From Paractinoplanes polyasparticus (GTDB lineage: Bacteria > Actinomycetota > Actinomycetes > Mycobacteriales > Micromonosporaceae), in NCBI RefSeq assembly GCF_019710575.1, contig NZ_JAHWFK010000023.1, positions 153,032 through 217,031 of the forward strand: a DNA stretch of 64,000 nt. The letters run 5' to 3'. The position numbers and the translations under genes were made by a program. Of the stretch, positions 25,884 to 35,606 are shown one piece after another. Within the stretch, counting starts at the first letter, position 1. Every line of letters starts with the position of its first letter. The notes below the pieces were generated by a model. That model had not been told where the DNA came from. It did no database searches and saw nothing but the letters and a program-made list of their open reading frames with translations.

Positions 25884-28800
25884 GTGGTCTCTCGAAGGCT
25901 CCTGGCCGCCGCGGTGGCTCTCACGCTGCCCTTCCTGACAGCCGTCCCGGCGCAAGCCGCCACCCCCAAGGCGCCGTCCGACGCCGTCATCGCCCAGTGG
26001 GGCACCGACGCGCCCGCCGGCAACGAGCAGTTCTATTTCGTGCTGCCCGACCGCTTCGCCAACGGCAACCGGGCCAACGACAAGGGCGGCCGCACCGGCG
26101 ACCGGCTCAGCACCGGCCTCGACCCGGCCGACAAGGGCTTCTATCACGGCGGTGATCTGGCCGGCCTGATCGACAAGCTGGACTACATCGAGGGGCTGGG
26201 CACCACCGCGATCTGGCTGGCCCCGGTCTTCAAGAACCGGCCCGTGCAGGGCAGCGGCGACGACATCTCGGCCGGCTACCACGGCTACTGGATCACCGAC
26301 TTCACCCAGGTCGACCCGCACTTCGGCACGAACGACGAGCTGCGCCGCCTGGTCCGGCTCGCCCACCAGCGCGGCCTCAAGGTGTATCTCGACATCATCG
26401 CCAACCACACCGCCGACGTCATCCGCTACGCCGAGAACGCGTACGACTACATCGACAAGGCGACGAGCCCGTACGAGGACGCGCAGGGCCGCCCGTTCGA
26501 CGACCGCAGGGGCGACTTCCCCCCGGTGTCGACGGCCTCGTTCCCGTACACCCCGGTCTTCCCGGCCGCGGCCGACAGAACCGTGAAGAAGCCCGCGTGG
26601 CTGAACGACCCGACGATGTATCACAACCGGGGCAACTCCACGTTCGCCGGCGAGAACAGCGAGTACGGCGACTTCTTCGGCCTCGACGACCTGTGGACCG
26701 AGCGCCCGGAGGTCGTCCGCGGGCTCACCGACATCTATGCGTACTGGATCGCCGAGACCGGCATCGACGGCTACCGTCTCGACACCGTCAAGCACGTCGA
26801 CCTCGACTTCTGGCCGCAGTTCAGCGCCGGCATCGAGAGGGCGGCGAAGCGCGCGGGCAAGCCGGACTTCTTCATGTTCGGCGAGGTCTACAGCGCCGAT
26901 CAGGAGGTCCAGAGCACGTACGTACGCCGGGGCGGCCTGCCCGCCACGCTCGACTTCTCGTTCCAGGAGGCGGCCAAGGGCTTCGTGGCCGGCAACGGCT
27001 CGGCGCGGGCGCTGGCCGATCTGTACGCCAAGGACGACCTCTACACCGCCCGCGACACGAATGCCGGCCGCCTGCCCACCTTCCTGGGCAACCACGACAT
27101 GGGCCGGATCGGCTCGTTCCTCGCTCCCGGCGCCGACGCCCTCCGTCGTGACCAGCTCGCCCACGAGCTGATGTTCCTCACCCGGGGGCAGCCGGTCGTC
27201 TATTCCGGCGACGAGCAGGGCTTCACCGGGCCGGGCGGCGACAAGGACGCCCGCCAGGATTTGTTCGCGTCGAAGACCGCCGACTACCTCGACGACGACC
27301 TGATCGGCACCGACCGCACCCACGCGGTCGACAACTACAACACCGCGCACCCGATCTACCGGACGATCGCCTCGCTCGGCGCGCTGCGGAAGGCGCATCC
27401 GGCGCTGCGCGGCGGCACCCAGGTCACCCGGCACGCAGCCGACGGGCCCGGAGTCTTCGCGGCCTCCCGCATCGATTCCGCCCAGCGTGTCGAGTACGTG
27501 GTGGCGGCGAACAGCGCGACCACTCCGCAAACCGTCACCATCGACACCTGGTCGCCGGGCGCCACCTTCGCCGGCATCTACGGCACGACCGCTTCGATGA
27601 AGGCGGACAGCAAGCTGACCTTCACGGTGCCGCCGCTGTCGGCCGTCGCGTTCAAGGCGGACAAGGCCATCCAGCGTGATGGGGCCGCGCCGACCGTCAC
27701 GTTCACGTCGCCCGACGCGGACACCGTGGCCACCCGCACGAAACTGGTCGCCGACACCACCGGCGATCCGCTTTCCACGGTCACCTTCGCGGCGCAGATC
27801 GGCGACGAGCCGTGGCGGCTGGTCGGCACGGGCCGGTCGGCCTACCACGACCTCACCGGCCTGGCCGGCGGCACGACCGTGCGCTACAAGGCGGTGGTGA
27901 AGGACAGCAGGGGGCGCCTCGCGTCCACGGCCACCACGATCAGGGTGGGCACACCGGTCACGACCACCAGCCCGGACTACGCCGTGGTGCACTATCAGCG
28001 GCCGGCCGGTGGCTACGAGGACCACGGGCTCTACGTCTTCGGCGACGTCGACCCGTCGATGACGACGACCTGGCCGGCCGGGCAGCCGTTCGCCGGTGAG
28101 GACGCGTACGGGCGGTTCGCGTACGTGAAACTCAAGCCCGGCGCCAAGAACGTGGGCTTCATTGTGGTGGGAAAGGACGGGGTCAAGGACGTCGAGGCCG
28201 ACCGCTCCTTCGATCCGTCGCAGAACGGGGAGATCTGGCTCAGGCAGGGCGACGCCACGATCACGACGACACCGCCCGCGGTGACGCAGGACCCGGACAA
28301 GGCAGTCATCCACTACCGGCGGGCCGACGGCGACTATTCCGGCTGGGGGCTGCACGTCTGGGACGGCGCGGCTGATCCGACCGACTGGGCCTCGCCGCTC
28401 GCGCCCGCCCGCACCGACGGGTTCGGCGCCGTCTTCGAGGTGCCGCTCGCGGCCGGCGCGACCGCGCTGAACTACATCCTCCACAAGGGAGACGAGAAGG
28501 ACCTGCCGGACGATCAGCGGCTCACGTTCGCCGAGGGCGGGCGCGAGATCTGGCTGCTGGCCGGGACCTCACCGCGCCTGGCGCCGGTCGTCAGAAGAGC
28601 CGGATCGGACGGCGTCGTCGACCTCACGAAGTCGTCGGCCGTGTGGCTCGACCGGGGCACGATCGCCTGGCTACCGGGCGGATCCACCGACGGCAAGGTC
28701 TACGACCTGGTCTACGCGCCGGGCGGCGGGATCGACACCTCGGTCTCGGGCGAATTCAGGAGCGTCCGGCTCTCGGCCGGTGACGGGCTCACCGACGCGC

Positions 28801-31196
28801 AGCGCACCCGATTCCCGCATCTGTGGCAGTACAACGCTTTCCACTTGCCGAGGGGCGTCAACGCCAAGGAGATCCTCCGCGGCCAGGTCGTCGTCACCGA
28901 GCGCGACGCGGCCGGTCGACTTCTGGCCGCGACCGGTGTGCAGATCGCCGGCGTGATCGACGACCTGTACGCGGCGGCGGCCGCCGCCGCCAGGCTGGGA
29001 CCGGTCGGCACCACGCTCTCGGTGTGGGCGCCCACCGCTCAGAAGGTCGAGCTGCAGCTTTCCTCCGGGCCGGCCGTCGCGATGAGCCGCGACGACCGCA
29101 CCGGCATCTGGTCCGTCCGCGGCCCCGCGTCGTGGAAGGGCAAGTACTACCGGTACCGCGTCACAGCGTGGCAGCCGGCGGTGAACCGCATCGTCACGGC
29201 CGCGGTCACCGACCCGTACAGCCTGGGCCTCTCGACCGATTCGAAGCAGAGCCGGATCGTCGACCTGGCCGACCCGGCGCTCGCGCCCTCCGGCTGGACG
29301 GACCTGCGGAAGCCGCCCGCGGTGCCCTCGGCCAAAATCCAGATCTCCGAGCTGTCGGTGCGGGACTTCTCGATCGCCGACCCCACGGTCCCGTCCGCGC
29401 AGCGCGGCACGTACTCCGCGTTCGCCGCGAACGGCGCCGGCATGAAGCACCTGAAGGCGCTGGCCGGCGCGGGCACCACCCATCTGCACCTGCTGCCGGT
29501 GTTCGATTTCGCGACGATCCCCGAGAAGCGCGCCGATCAGAAGCAGCCGCCGTGCGATCTGGCCGCCCTGCCGCCCGACAGCGAGGAACAGCAGAAGTGC
29601 GTGGCCGCGGTGGCCGCCACCGACGGCTACAACTGGGGCTACGATCCGCTGCACTACACGGTTCCCGAGGGCGGTTACGCGGTCGATCCCGATGCGCGGA
29701 CGAAGGAGTTCCGGCAGATGGTCGCCGGGGTCAACCGGGCCGGGCTGCGCGTGGTGATGGACGTGGTCTACAACCACACGTCGGCCGCCGGGGCAGACCC
29801 GAACTCGGTGCTCGACCAGATCGTGCCCGGTTACTACCAGCGGCTGCTCGCCGACGGCACGGTCGCCAACTCGACGTGCTGCGCCAACACGGCGACCGAG
29901 AACGCGATGATGGGCAAGCTGGTCGTCGACTCGATCGTCACCTGGGCCAAGGCCTACAAGGTGGACGGCTTCCGCTTCGACCTGATGGGTCACCACCCGA
30001 AGGCCAACATCCTGGCCGTACGGGCGGCGCTCGACCGGCTCACCCTGGCGCGCGACGGAGTCGACGGCAGGAGCATCAACCTGTACGGCGAGGGGTGGGA
30101 CTTCGGCGAGGTGGCCGGGGACGCCCGCTTCGAACAGGCCACGCAGGCCAACATGGCCGGGACCGGGATCGCCACCTTCAACGACCGGCTGCGCGACGCC
30201 GTGCGCGGTGGTGGGCCGTTCGACGAGAACCCGCGGGTCCAGGGCTTCGCGACCGGTCTGCTCAGCGCGCCCAACGGGGACGCGGTGAACGGCGACGCGG
30301 CGGCGCAGAAGGCGCGGCTGCTGCACTACCAGGACCTGATCAAGGTCGGGCTGAGCGGCAACCTCGCGTCGTACCGGTTCGTGGCGTCCTCCGGGGCGAC
30401 GGTGACCGGTGCGCAGATCGACTACAACGGCTCACCGGCCGGCTACACCGCGGCGCCGGGCGAGGCGATCACCTATGTCGACGCCCATGACAACGAGATT
30501 CTGTACGACGCCATGGCGTTCAAGCTGCCCGCGTCGTTGCCGGCGCTCGATCGGGCGCGGGCACAGTCGGTCGCTCTGGCCACGACCGCCCTCGGGCAGG
30601 GCGCCGGATTCGTCGCCACCGGCTCCGAGCGTCTGCGGTCGAAGTCGTTGGATCGCAACTCGTACAACTCGGGGGACTGGTTCAACGAGATCACGTGGGA
30701 CTGTTCGAAGGGGAACGGCTTCGGTCGCGGGCTGCCACCCGCTGCCGACAACGCGGACAAGTGGGTCTTCGCGCGGCCGCTGCTGGCCGGCCCCGCGCTC
30801 GTGCCCTCGTGTGCGGCGATCGCGTTGTCCGACGCCCGCTACCGGGAACTGCTGAAGATCCGGGGCTCGTCGCCGGTCTTCGGCCTGCCGACCGCCGCCG
30901 AGGTGCAGAAGAGGATGTCGTTCCCGCTGTCCGGAACGGCCGAGACCCCGGGGGTCGTCACGATGACCCTGGACGGACGGGGAATCGACCGGACCTGGAG
31001 ATCGGTGACGGTGGTCTTCAACGGCACCTCGGCGGCCACCACCCAGACCGTCCCGGCCCTGGCCGGCAAGGTGGTCACCCTGCACCCGGTGCAGCGGAAC
31101 TCCGCCGACCCGGTGGTGCGCACGGCCTCGTACGCGAAGGGGACCGGCGCCCTCACCGTGCCCGCCCGTACCACCGCGGTGTTCGTCGAGAAATGA
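25884..31196 (+). CDS. Secreted bifunctional alpha-amylase / pullulanase (two GH13 catalytic modules)
   Basis: A 1770-residue extracellular enzyme. The signal peptide is residues 1-26 (MVSRRLLAAAVALTLPFLTA, AQA cleavage). Module 1 is an alpha-amylase barrel with GYRLDTVKHVD (Asp300), FGEVYS (Glu334) and LGNHDMGRI (Asp405). Two pullulanase-associated (PUD/CBM41-like) domains follow at about 695-800 and 805-895, then N2/CBM48-like sequence near 1040 and a pullulanase barrel with DVVYNHTS, GFRFDLMGHH (Asp1366), YGEGWDFG (Glu1403) and VDAHDNE (Asp1536). It would cleave alpha-1,4 and alpha-1,6 bonds of starch or pullulan to feed malEFG. Start GTG 25884 follows AAAGGGA. Similar double enzymes occur in Streptomyces. 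Confidence 0.92.
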   Translation: MVSRRLLAAAVALTLPFLTAVPAQAATPKAPSDAVIAQWGTDAPAGNEQFYFVLPDRFANGNRANDKGGRTGDRLSTGLDPADKGFYHGGDLAGLIDKLDYIEGLGTTAIWLAPVFKNRPVQGSGDDISAGYHGYWITDFTQVDPHFGTNDELRRLVRLAHQRGLKVYLDIIANHTADVIRYAENAYDYIDKATSPYEDAQGRPFDDRRGDFPPVSTASFPYTPVFPAAADRTVKKPAWLNDPTMYHNRGNSTFAGENSEYGDFFGLDDLWTERPEVVRGLTDIYAYWIAETGIDGYRLDTVKHVDLDFWPQFSAGIERAAKRAGKPDFFMFGEVYSADQEVQSTYVRRGGLPATLDFSFQEAAKGFVAGNGSARALADLYAKDDLYTARDTNAGRLPTFLGNHDMGRIGSFLAPGADALRRDQLAHELMFLTRGQPVVYSGDEQGFTGPGGDKDARQDLFASKTADYLDDDLIGTDRTHAVDNYNTAHPIYRTIASLGALRKAHPALRGGTQVTRHAADGPGVFAASRIDSAQRVEYVVAANSATTPQTVTIDTWSPGATFAGIYGTTASMKADSKLTFTVPPLSAVAFKADKAIQRDGAAPTVTFTSPDADTVATRTKLVADTTGDPLSTVTFAAQIGDEPWRLVGTGRSAYHDLTGLAGGTTVRYKAVVKDSRGRLASTATTIRVGTPVTTTSPDYAVVHYQRPAGGYEDHGLYVFGDVDPSMTTTWPAGQPFAGEDAYGRFAYVKLKPGAKNVGFIVVGKDGVKDVEADRSFDPSQNGEIWLRQGDATITTTPPAVTQDPDKAVIHYRRADGDYSGWGLHVWDGAADPTDWASPLAPARTDGFGAVFEVPLAAGATALNYILHKGDEKDLPDDQRLTFAEGGREIWLLAGTSPRLAPVVRRAGSDGVVDLTKSSAVWLDRGTIAWLPGGSTDGKVYDLVYAPGGGIDTSVSGEFRSVRLSAGDGLTDAQRTRFPHLWQYNAFHLPRGVNAKEILRGQVVVTERDAAGRLLAATGVQIAGVIDDLYAAAAAAARLGPVGTTLSVWAPTAQKVELQLSSGPAVAMSRDDRTGIWSVRGPASWKGKYYRYRVTAWQPAVNRIVTAAVTDPYSLGLSTDSKQSRIVDLADPALAPSGWTDLRKPPAVPSAKIQISELSVRDFSIADPTVPSAQRGTYSAFAANGAGMKHLKALAGAGTTHLHLLPVFDFATIPEKRADQKQPPCDLAALPPDSEEQQKCVAAVAATDGYNWGYDPLHYTVPEGGYAVDPDARTKEFRQMVAGVNRAGLRVVMDVVYNHTSAAGADPNSVLDQIVPGYYQRLLADGTVANSTCCANTATENAMMGKLVVDSIVTWAKAYKVDGFRFDLMGHHPKANILAVRAALDRLTLARDGVDGRSINLYGEGWDFGEVAGDARFEQATQANMAGTGIATFNDRLRDAVRGGGPFDENPRVQGFATGLLSAPNGDAVNGDAAAQKARLLHYQDLIKVGLSGNLASYRFVASSGATVTGAQIDYNGSPAGYTAAPGEAITYVDAHDNEILYDAMAFKLPASLPALDRARAQSVALATTALGQGAGFVATGSERLRSKSLDRNSYNSGDWFNEITWDCSKGNGFGRGLPPAADNADKWVFARPLLAGPALVPSCAAIALSDARYRELLKIRGSSPVFGLPTAAEVQKRMSFPLSGTAETPGVVTMTLDGRGIDRTWRSVTVVFNGTSAATTQTVPALAGKVVTLHPVQRNSADPVVRTASYAKGTGALTVPARTTAVFVEK

Positions 31197-31211
31197 GGAA
31201 AGCGGTTTTGT

Positions 31212-31240
31212 GCCGGCGTGGGCGTTCCACCCACGTCGGC
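31212..31240 (+). terminator. Hairpin after the amylase-pullulanase gene
   Basis: An 11-bp stem with one mismatch (GCCGGCGTGGG and CCCACGTCGGC) with a 7-nt loop, 15 bp beyond the stop codon and before the next gene. It is a probable terminator of the maltose operon. Confidence 0.6.
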
Positions 31241-31259
31241 CGGGGGTAACGCTGCGGGT

Positions 31260-31979
31260 ATGGAACAGCTGCAGTGGCTCGCCGTGGTGAGGCACGGCCA
31301 GAGCACCGGAAACGTCACCGCCCAGGACGCCGAGACGGCAGGGATCGAGGAGATCGACATCCCGGAACGGGACGCCGACGTGCCGCTCTCGGACCTCGGA
31401 CGCGAACAGGCCAAGGCGGTCGGCGCCGTCCTGGCCGAGGCCTCCCCACAGGTCGTCGTCGTGTCGCCCTACCTGCGTACCCGGCAGACCGCCGAGCTCG
31501 CGCTGGCCGGCCTGGACGTGCCGATGGTCGTCGACGAGCGACTCCGCGACCGCGAGCTCGGCGTCCTCGACCTGCTTACCGCCTACGGCGTGCAGCAGCG
31601 GCTGCCCGGCGAGGCAGCCCGGCGCGCCCGGCACGGCAAGTTCTACTACCGCCCGCCGGGCGGCGAGTCGTGGGCCGACGTGCTGCTGCGGCTGCGGGCG
31701 TTGCTGCGCGAGCTGCGCGAGGACCACCCCGGCGGCCGGGTGGTGCTGGTGGCCCACGAGGCGGTCGTGTTACTCGTCCGCTACCTCGCCGAGGGACTGA
31801 GCGAGGCCGAGCTGATGGAGATCGCCCACCGGACGACGGTGGCGAACTGTTCGATCAGCAGCTGGCGACGCGAGGACGGCGAGCTGCGGCCCGAGCTGTT
31901 CAACTCCGTCGACCATCTGCACGCCGAGGGCACGGCGCCGACCAGGCAGGAGGATGTCGATGACGAGCCGGTCCGATGA
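31260..31979 (+). CDS. Histidine phosphatase superfamily protein
   Basis: A 239-residue phosphatase of the phosphoglycerate-mutase-like superfamily. The catalytic RHG triplet is at residues 11-13 (VVRHGQSTGN), the second basic motif is VVSPYLRTRQTAEL, and the second catalytic His lies in VVLVAHEAVVLLVRYLA. The ATG at 31260 gives the standard N terminus close to the RHG. The 3' end overlaps the NAD(P)HX dehydratase start by about 20 nt, so the two are co-translated. The phosphorylated substrate is unknown. Confidence 0.9.
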   Translation: MEQLQWLAVVRHGQSTGNVTAQDAETAGIEEIDIPERDADVPLSDLGREQAKAVGAVLAEASPQVVVVSPYLRTRQTAELALAGLDVPMVVDERLRDRELGVLDLLTAYGVQQRLPGEAARRARHGKFYYRPPGGESWADVLLRLRALLRELREDHPGGRVVLVAHEAVVLLVRYLAEGLSEAELMEIAHRTTVANCSISSWRREDGELRPELFNSVDHLHAEGTAPTRQEDVDDEPVR

Positions 31980-32793
31980 ACGGGTCATCACCCTGCGGGT
32001 GTTGCGCGACTGGCCGCTGCCCGACCCCGAGGGCAGTAAGGAGGCCCGGGGCACGGTGCTTGTCGTGGGCGGCTCCGAGTTCACGCCGGGCGCGGTCTTG
32101 CTGGCCGGTGAGGCCGCGTTGCGCGCCGGTGCGGGCCGGCTGCAGCTGGCAGTGGCCGAGGAGACGGCGGTGCAGTTGAGCATCGCGGTGCCGGAGGCCA
32201 AGGTGATTGGCCTGGCCCAGGCCGACAAGCTGCTGGAGCTGGCCGGGCAGGCGGACGTGATCGCGCTCGGCCCCGGCCTCGACGACATCGAGGAGACCGC
32301 CGAGCTCATGCGCGGCGTGCTCGGCGCGGCCCGGCCCGAGACGGGCGTGGTGCTCGACGCGTACGCCCTGGGCGCCCTGAGCAAGCAGCCCAGCCTGCTG
32401 CGGCTGCCCCGGGCGGTGCTCACGCCGAACGTGGTCGAGGCGGAACATCTGCTGGGCCGTGATCCGGGTGACGACCTGGCGGCGGCCGCGGCCGAGCTGG
32501 CCGACAAGTACCGCGCGGTCGTGTCGCTCTACGGCCACATCGCCACACCCGACGGTCAGGCCTGGGTCGAGGAGAGCGGCGACGCCGGCCTCGGCACCTC
32601 GGGCAGCGGCGACGCCCGGGCCGGGATCGTCGCCGGCCTCCTGGCCCGTGGGGCCGACCCGGCCCAGGCCGCCTGCTGGGGCGCTTACGTGCACGCGGTG
32701 AGCGGCCAGCGTCTGACGCCCCGGCACGGCCGCACCGGTTTCCTGGCCCGCGAGTTGGTGGACGAGGTGGCCCGCACGATTGCGACGGTCTGA
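31960..32793 (+). CDS. nnrD: ADP-dependent (S)-NAD(P)H-hydrate dehydratase
   Basis: About 277 residues of the ribokinase-fold YjeF C-terminal/CARKD family, which repairs hydrated NAD(P)H using ADP or ATP. Signatures: GTVLVVGGSEFTPGAVLLAGEAALRAGAGRL near the start, ALGPGLDD, and the catalytic/phosphate loop GTSGSGDARAGIVAGLLARG near the C terminus (usually GSGDVLAG). The epimerase half is absent. ATG 31960 is chosen since AGGAGG lies 6 nt upstream; ATG 31954 abuts it. The symbol is assigned by family only. Confidence 0.85.
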   Translation: MTSRSDERVITLRVLRDWPLPDPEGSKEARGTVLVVGGSEFTPGAVLLAGEAALRAGAGRLQLAVAEETAVQLSIAVPEAKVIGLAQADKLLELAGQADVIALGPGLDDIEETAELMRGVLGAARPETGVVLDAYALGALSKQPSLLRLPRAVLTPNVVEAEHLLGRDPGDDLAAAAAELADKYRAVVSLYGHIATPDGQAWVEESGDAGLGTSGSGDARAGIVAGLLARGADPAQAACWGAYVHAVSGQRLTPRHGRTGFLARELVDEVARTIATV

Positions 32794-32839
32794 GCCGGGT
32801 ACGCGGTGTAGTACCCCCGACACGGAAAGGAAGATCCGC

Positions 32840-33253
32840 ATGACCACCGCACGCGAGATCATGACCCCCGACGCGACCTGTGTGGGTGAGAAGGAAAGCC
32901 TGGCCGACGCCGCGCGCAAGATGGCCGAGCTGGGAGTCGGCTCGCTGCCCATCTGCGGCGAGGACAACCGGCTCAAGGGCATGCTGACCGACCGCGACAT
33001 CGTCGTGAAGGCCCTCGCCCAGGGCCGCGACCCGTCGTCGTGCACCGTCGGCGAGTTCGCTCAGGGCAAGCCGGTCACGATCGGCGCCGACGACGACACC
33101 ACCGAGATCCTGCGGACGATGTCCGAGCACAAGGTGCGCCGCCTGCCGGTGATCGACGGCCACCAGCTGGTCGGCATCGTGGCGGTCGCCGACGTGGCCC
33201 GCGCCCTGCCCGACCGTCCGGTCGGCGACCTCATCGACGCGATCAGCGAGTGA
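32840..33253 (+). CDS. Tandem CBS-domain protein
   Basis: A 137-residue protein consisting of two CBS motifs: MTTAREIMTPDATCVGEKESLADAARKMAELGVGSLPI with RLKGMLTDRDIV, then EFAQGKPVTIGADDDTTEILRTMSEHKVRRLPV with LVGIVAVADVARAL. Such stand-alone proteins form an adenosine-ligand-binding Bateman module; some are hypoxia or energy-stress responsive in actinomycetes. The ATG at 32840 has a good GGAAAGGAAG ribosome site. The partner protein is unknown. Confidence 0.9.
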   Translation: MTTAREIMTPDATCVGEKESLADAARKMAELGVGSLPICGEDNRLKGMLTDRDIVVKALAQGRDPSSCTVGEFAQGKPVTIGADDDTTEILRTMSEHKVRRLPVIDGHQLVGIVAVADVARALPDRPVGDLIDAISE

Positions 33254-33278
33254 CGCCCGTCCGCTGACCCTTCTCGAA

Positions 33279-33314
33279 GAACGGCGTCGTCCCGTCCGGG
33301 GGGCGGCGCCGTTC
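33279..33314 (+). terminator. Hairpin after the CBS-domain gene
   Basis: GAACGGCG (33279-33286) pairs perfectly with CGCCGTTC (33307-33314) across a 20-nt GC-rich loop, 26 bp downstream of the CBS gene stop. It is a plausible intrinsic terminator without a U tract. Confidence 0.55.
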
Positions 33315-33369
33315 GCTGCGTCACAATGGGCGATCGGAGATCGCGGGAGTGGATCAGGAGGCGTAGTGT

Positions 33370-33384
33370 ACGAAACAGTTTCGT
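33370..33384. promoter_or_regulatory. TetR operator, perfect 15-bp palindrome
   Basis: ACGAAAC-A-GTTTCGT, with a further GTTTCG half-site directly after it, lies 30 bp upstream of the TetR start codon and overlaps a possible -10 region (TAGTGT). Its symmetry and place suggest autoregulation of the TetR/MFS unit. Confidence 0.65.
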
Positions 33385-33414
33385 TTCGCAGAGCAGACAC
33401 GACGGGGGGCCACC

Positions 33415-34017
33415 ATGGCTGAGCAGGCGCGATCCGCCTCGCCGGCCGCGCGTGGCCGTCGGCTCGACAGCGACCGTGAACAGGCGATCCTGCGCGCGGC
33501 CTACGAGTTGCTCGGCGAGACGGGCTACCAGGGACTCCGGGTGGACGCGGTGGCCGCCCGGGCACAGGCGAGCAAGGCGACCCTCTATCGGCACTGGCCC
33601 ACCAAGGCCGAGCTGGTCACCGACGCCGTCCGCACATGCAAGGCCGCCGACGCGCCCCCGCCGGACACGGGGACGCTCCGTGGCGACCTGCGCGCCTGGT
33701 TCTGTGACATCGCCACGATGATCGGCAGCGAGGAAGGTCCGCTCCTCGCCGGCCTGTTCATGGCGTTGCACACCGACCCCGAGCTCGCGGCGCAGCTGCG
33801 CCAGATGCGCGAGTCCAAGATCCCGCTCGCGGAGGCCATCTGCGCGCGGGCCGTGGCTCGCGGTGAGCTCCGCCCCGGCTACGACGTCGGGCTGATCGAC
33901 GAGATCGTCCCGGCCCTGGTCTTCATGCGCCGGTTCGCCCTGGGCGAGCCGCTCGACCATGCCTTCCTCGACCATCTCGTCGACGACATCGTCCTGCCCC
34001 TGCTGACCCGCGACTAA
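33415..34017 (+). CDS. TetR-family transcriptional regulator of the adjacent MFS pump
   Basis: A 200-residue TetR repressor. The N-terminal helix-turn-helix is AYELLGETGYQGLRVDAVAARAQASKATLYRHWPTKAELV; the rest is the helical ligand-binding domain. The ATG at 33415 follows a purine-rich stretch. It lies 77 bp upstream of the MFS transporter gene on the same strand, with a palindrome matching TetR operators in front of it, so it most likely represses its own gene and the pump until a drug or metabolite binds. Confidence 0.9.
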   Translation: MAEQARSASPAARGRRLDSDREQAILRAAYELLGETGYQGLRVDAVAARAQASKATLYRHWPTKAELVTDAVRTCKAADAPPPDTGTLRGDLRAWFCDIATMIGSEEGPLLAGLFMALHTDPELAAQLRQMRESKIPLAEAICARAVARGELRPGYDVGLIDEIVPALVFMRRFALGEPLDHAFLDHLVDDIVLPLLTRD

Positions 34018-34094
34018 AACCCGCTTCCGTTCCTTTCCGCACCCGCGTCCGAAGACCCGGGTGGATCTCCGCATGCCCTTGAGGGGGACGTTTC

Positions 34095-35600
34095 ATGTCC
34101 ATCACGACTTCCGACGCCGCGACACCGCCGGATATATCGCCTAAACCACGAAACCGGTGGTTGGCGTTGTCCGTCATCGCGGTGGCCCAGCTGCTGATCG
34201 TGCTCGACGCCACGATCGTCAACATCGCCCTGCCCACCGCCCAGGTCGCGCTGAACATCAGCGACGCCGACCGGCAGTGGATGATCACCGCGTACACGCT
34301 GGCGTTCGGCGGCCTGCTGCTGCTCGGCGGTCGCATCGCCGACTTCACCGGTCGCAAGCGGGCGTTCATCATCGGCCTCCTCGGTTTCGCCGGCGCGTCC
34401 GCGCTGGGCGGCCTGGCCACCAATGCCGAGACGCTGTTCGCGGCCCGCGCGCTGCAGGGCGCCTTCGGCGCGCTCATGGCGCCGGCGGCCCTGTCGCTTC
34501 TCACGGTCACCTTCACCGACGCCAAGGAGCGGGCTCGGGCCTTCGGCGTGTACGGGGCGATCGCGGGCGGTGGCGGTGCTGTCGGCCTGCTCCTCGGCGG
34601 CGTCCTGACCGAGTACGCGTCCTGGCGCTGGACCCTGCTGGTCAGCACCCCCATCGCGATCGTCGCCGCGGTGGCGGCCGCCCGGTTCGTCGGCGAGAGC
34701 CGCGCCGAGGGCAACACCCGCTACGACCTGCCCGGTGCGCTGACCTCCACCGCCGGGCTCGTCGCTCTGGTGTACGGCTTCACGAAGGCCAGCGAGGACG
34801 GCTGGGGCTCCGCCGTGACGATCGGCTGGCTCGTCGCGGCCGTGCTGCTGCTGGTCGGGTTCGTCGTCATCGAGCTGCGCAGCTCGCACCCGCTGCTGCC
34901 GATGCGCGTCATCCTCGACCGTAACCGCGGCGGCGCGTACCTGGCGGCGCTGTTGATCGGCTCCGGTCTGTTCGGCGTGTTCCTGTTCCTGACGTTCTAC
35001 CTGCAGCTGACCCTGGGCTACTCGGCCCTGATGACCGGTGTGGCGTTCCTGCCCTTCACGTTCGGCATCATCGCCGGCGCCGGCGTGGCCGCCCAGCTGC
35101 AGACTCGCCTCGGCCCGCGCGTCCTGATGTTCAGCGGCCTGCTGGCTTCGGCGATCGGCATGGTCCTGCTGACCCGCATCGGCATTGACACCAGCTTCTG
35201 GAGCCATGTCCTGCCCGGCCTGGTGATCGTCAGCTTCGGTATGGGCGTCACGTTCGGCCCCATGTCCAACACGGCCCTGCTGGGCGTGGCCGACCACGAC
35301 GCCGGCGTGGCCAGCGCCCTGATCAACACCACCCAGCAGATCGGCGGCTCGCTGGGCACGGCCCTGCTGAACACCATCTTCACCTCGGCCGTGGCCGGTT
35401 ACATCGCCGACCACCGGTCGGAGATCACCAACCCCGACCAGCTGCCCGCCCTGCAGGCGACGGCCACAGTGCACAGCTACACGATCGCCTTCTGGGTGAG
35501 TGCGGGTCTGATCGGCCTGGCCGCACTGATCTCGGTGGTCCTGGTCCGCGCCAACCGCGACCAGGTCTCCTCGAACACCGGAGCCCCCGTAGCGATGTGA
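34095..35600 (+). CDS. MFS drug/H+ antiporter, DHA2 (EmrB/QacA, 14-TM) type
   Basis: A 501-residue transporter with 14 predicted membrane helices. Motif C-like segments and the DHA2 opening VIAVAQLLIVLDATIVNIALPTAQVAL are present, as is loop 2-3 GGRIADFTGRKRAF (motif A) and ALQGAFGALMAPAALSLLTVTF. It should export a hydrophobic toxic compound in exchange for protons. The neighbouring upstream TetR gene is the probable regulator, and a strong bidirectional terminator follows the stop codon. Confidence 0.92.
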   Translation: MSITTSDAATPPDISPKPRNRWLALSVIAVAQLLIVLDATIVNIALPTAQVALNISDADRQWMITAYTLAFGGLLLLGGRIADFTGRKRAFIIGLLGFAGASALGGLATNAETLFAARALQGAFGALMAPAALSLLTVTFTDAKERARAFGVYGAIAGGGGAVGLLLGGVLTEYASWRWTLLVSTPIAIVAAVAAARFVGESRAEGNTRYDLPGALTSTAGLVALVYGFTKASEDGWGSAVTIGWLVAAVLLLVGFVVIELRSSHPLLPMRVILDRNRGGAYLAALLIGSGLFGVFLFLTFYLQLTLGYSALMTGVAFLPFTFGIIAGAGVAAQLQTRLGPRVLMFSGLLASAIGMVLLTRIGIDTSFWSHVLPGLVIVSFGMGVTFGPMSNTALLGVADHDAGVASALINTTQQIGGSLGTALLNTIFTSAVAGYIADHRSEITNPDQLPALQATATVHSYTIAFWVSAGLIGLAALISVVLVRANRDQVSSNTGAPVAM

Positions 35601-35606
35601 TCGCGC

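Noticed and set aside
25869..30326. Very long minus-strand open frames opposite the amylase-pullulanase gene
   Set aside because: They are rich in Val/Gly/Arg/Asp without motifs, a consequence of the strong codon bias of the real gene on the other strand.
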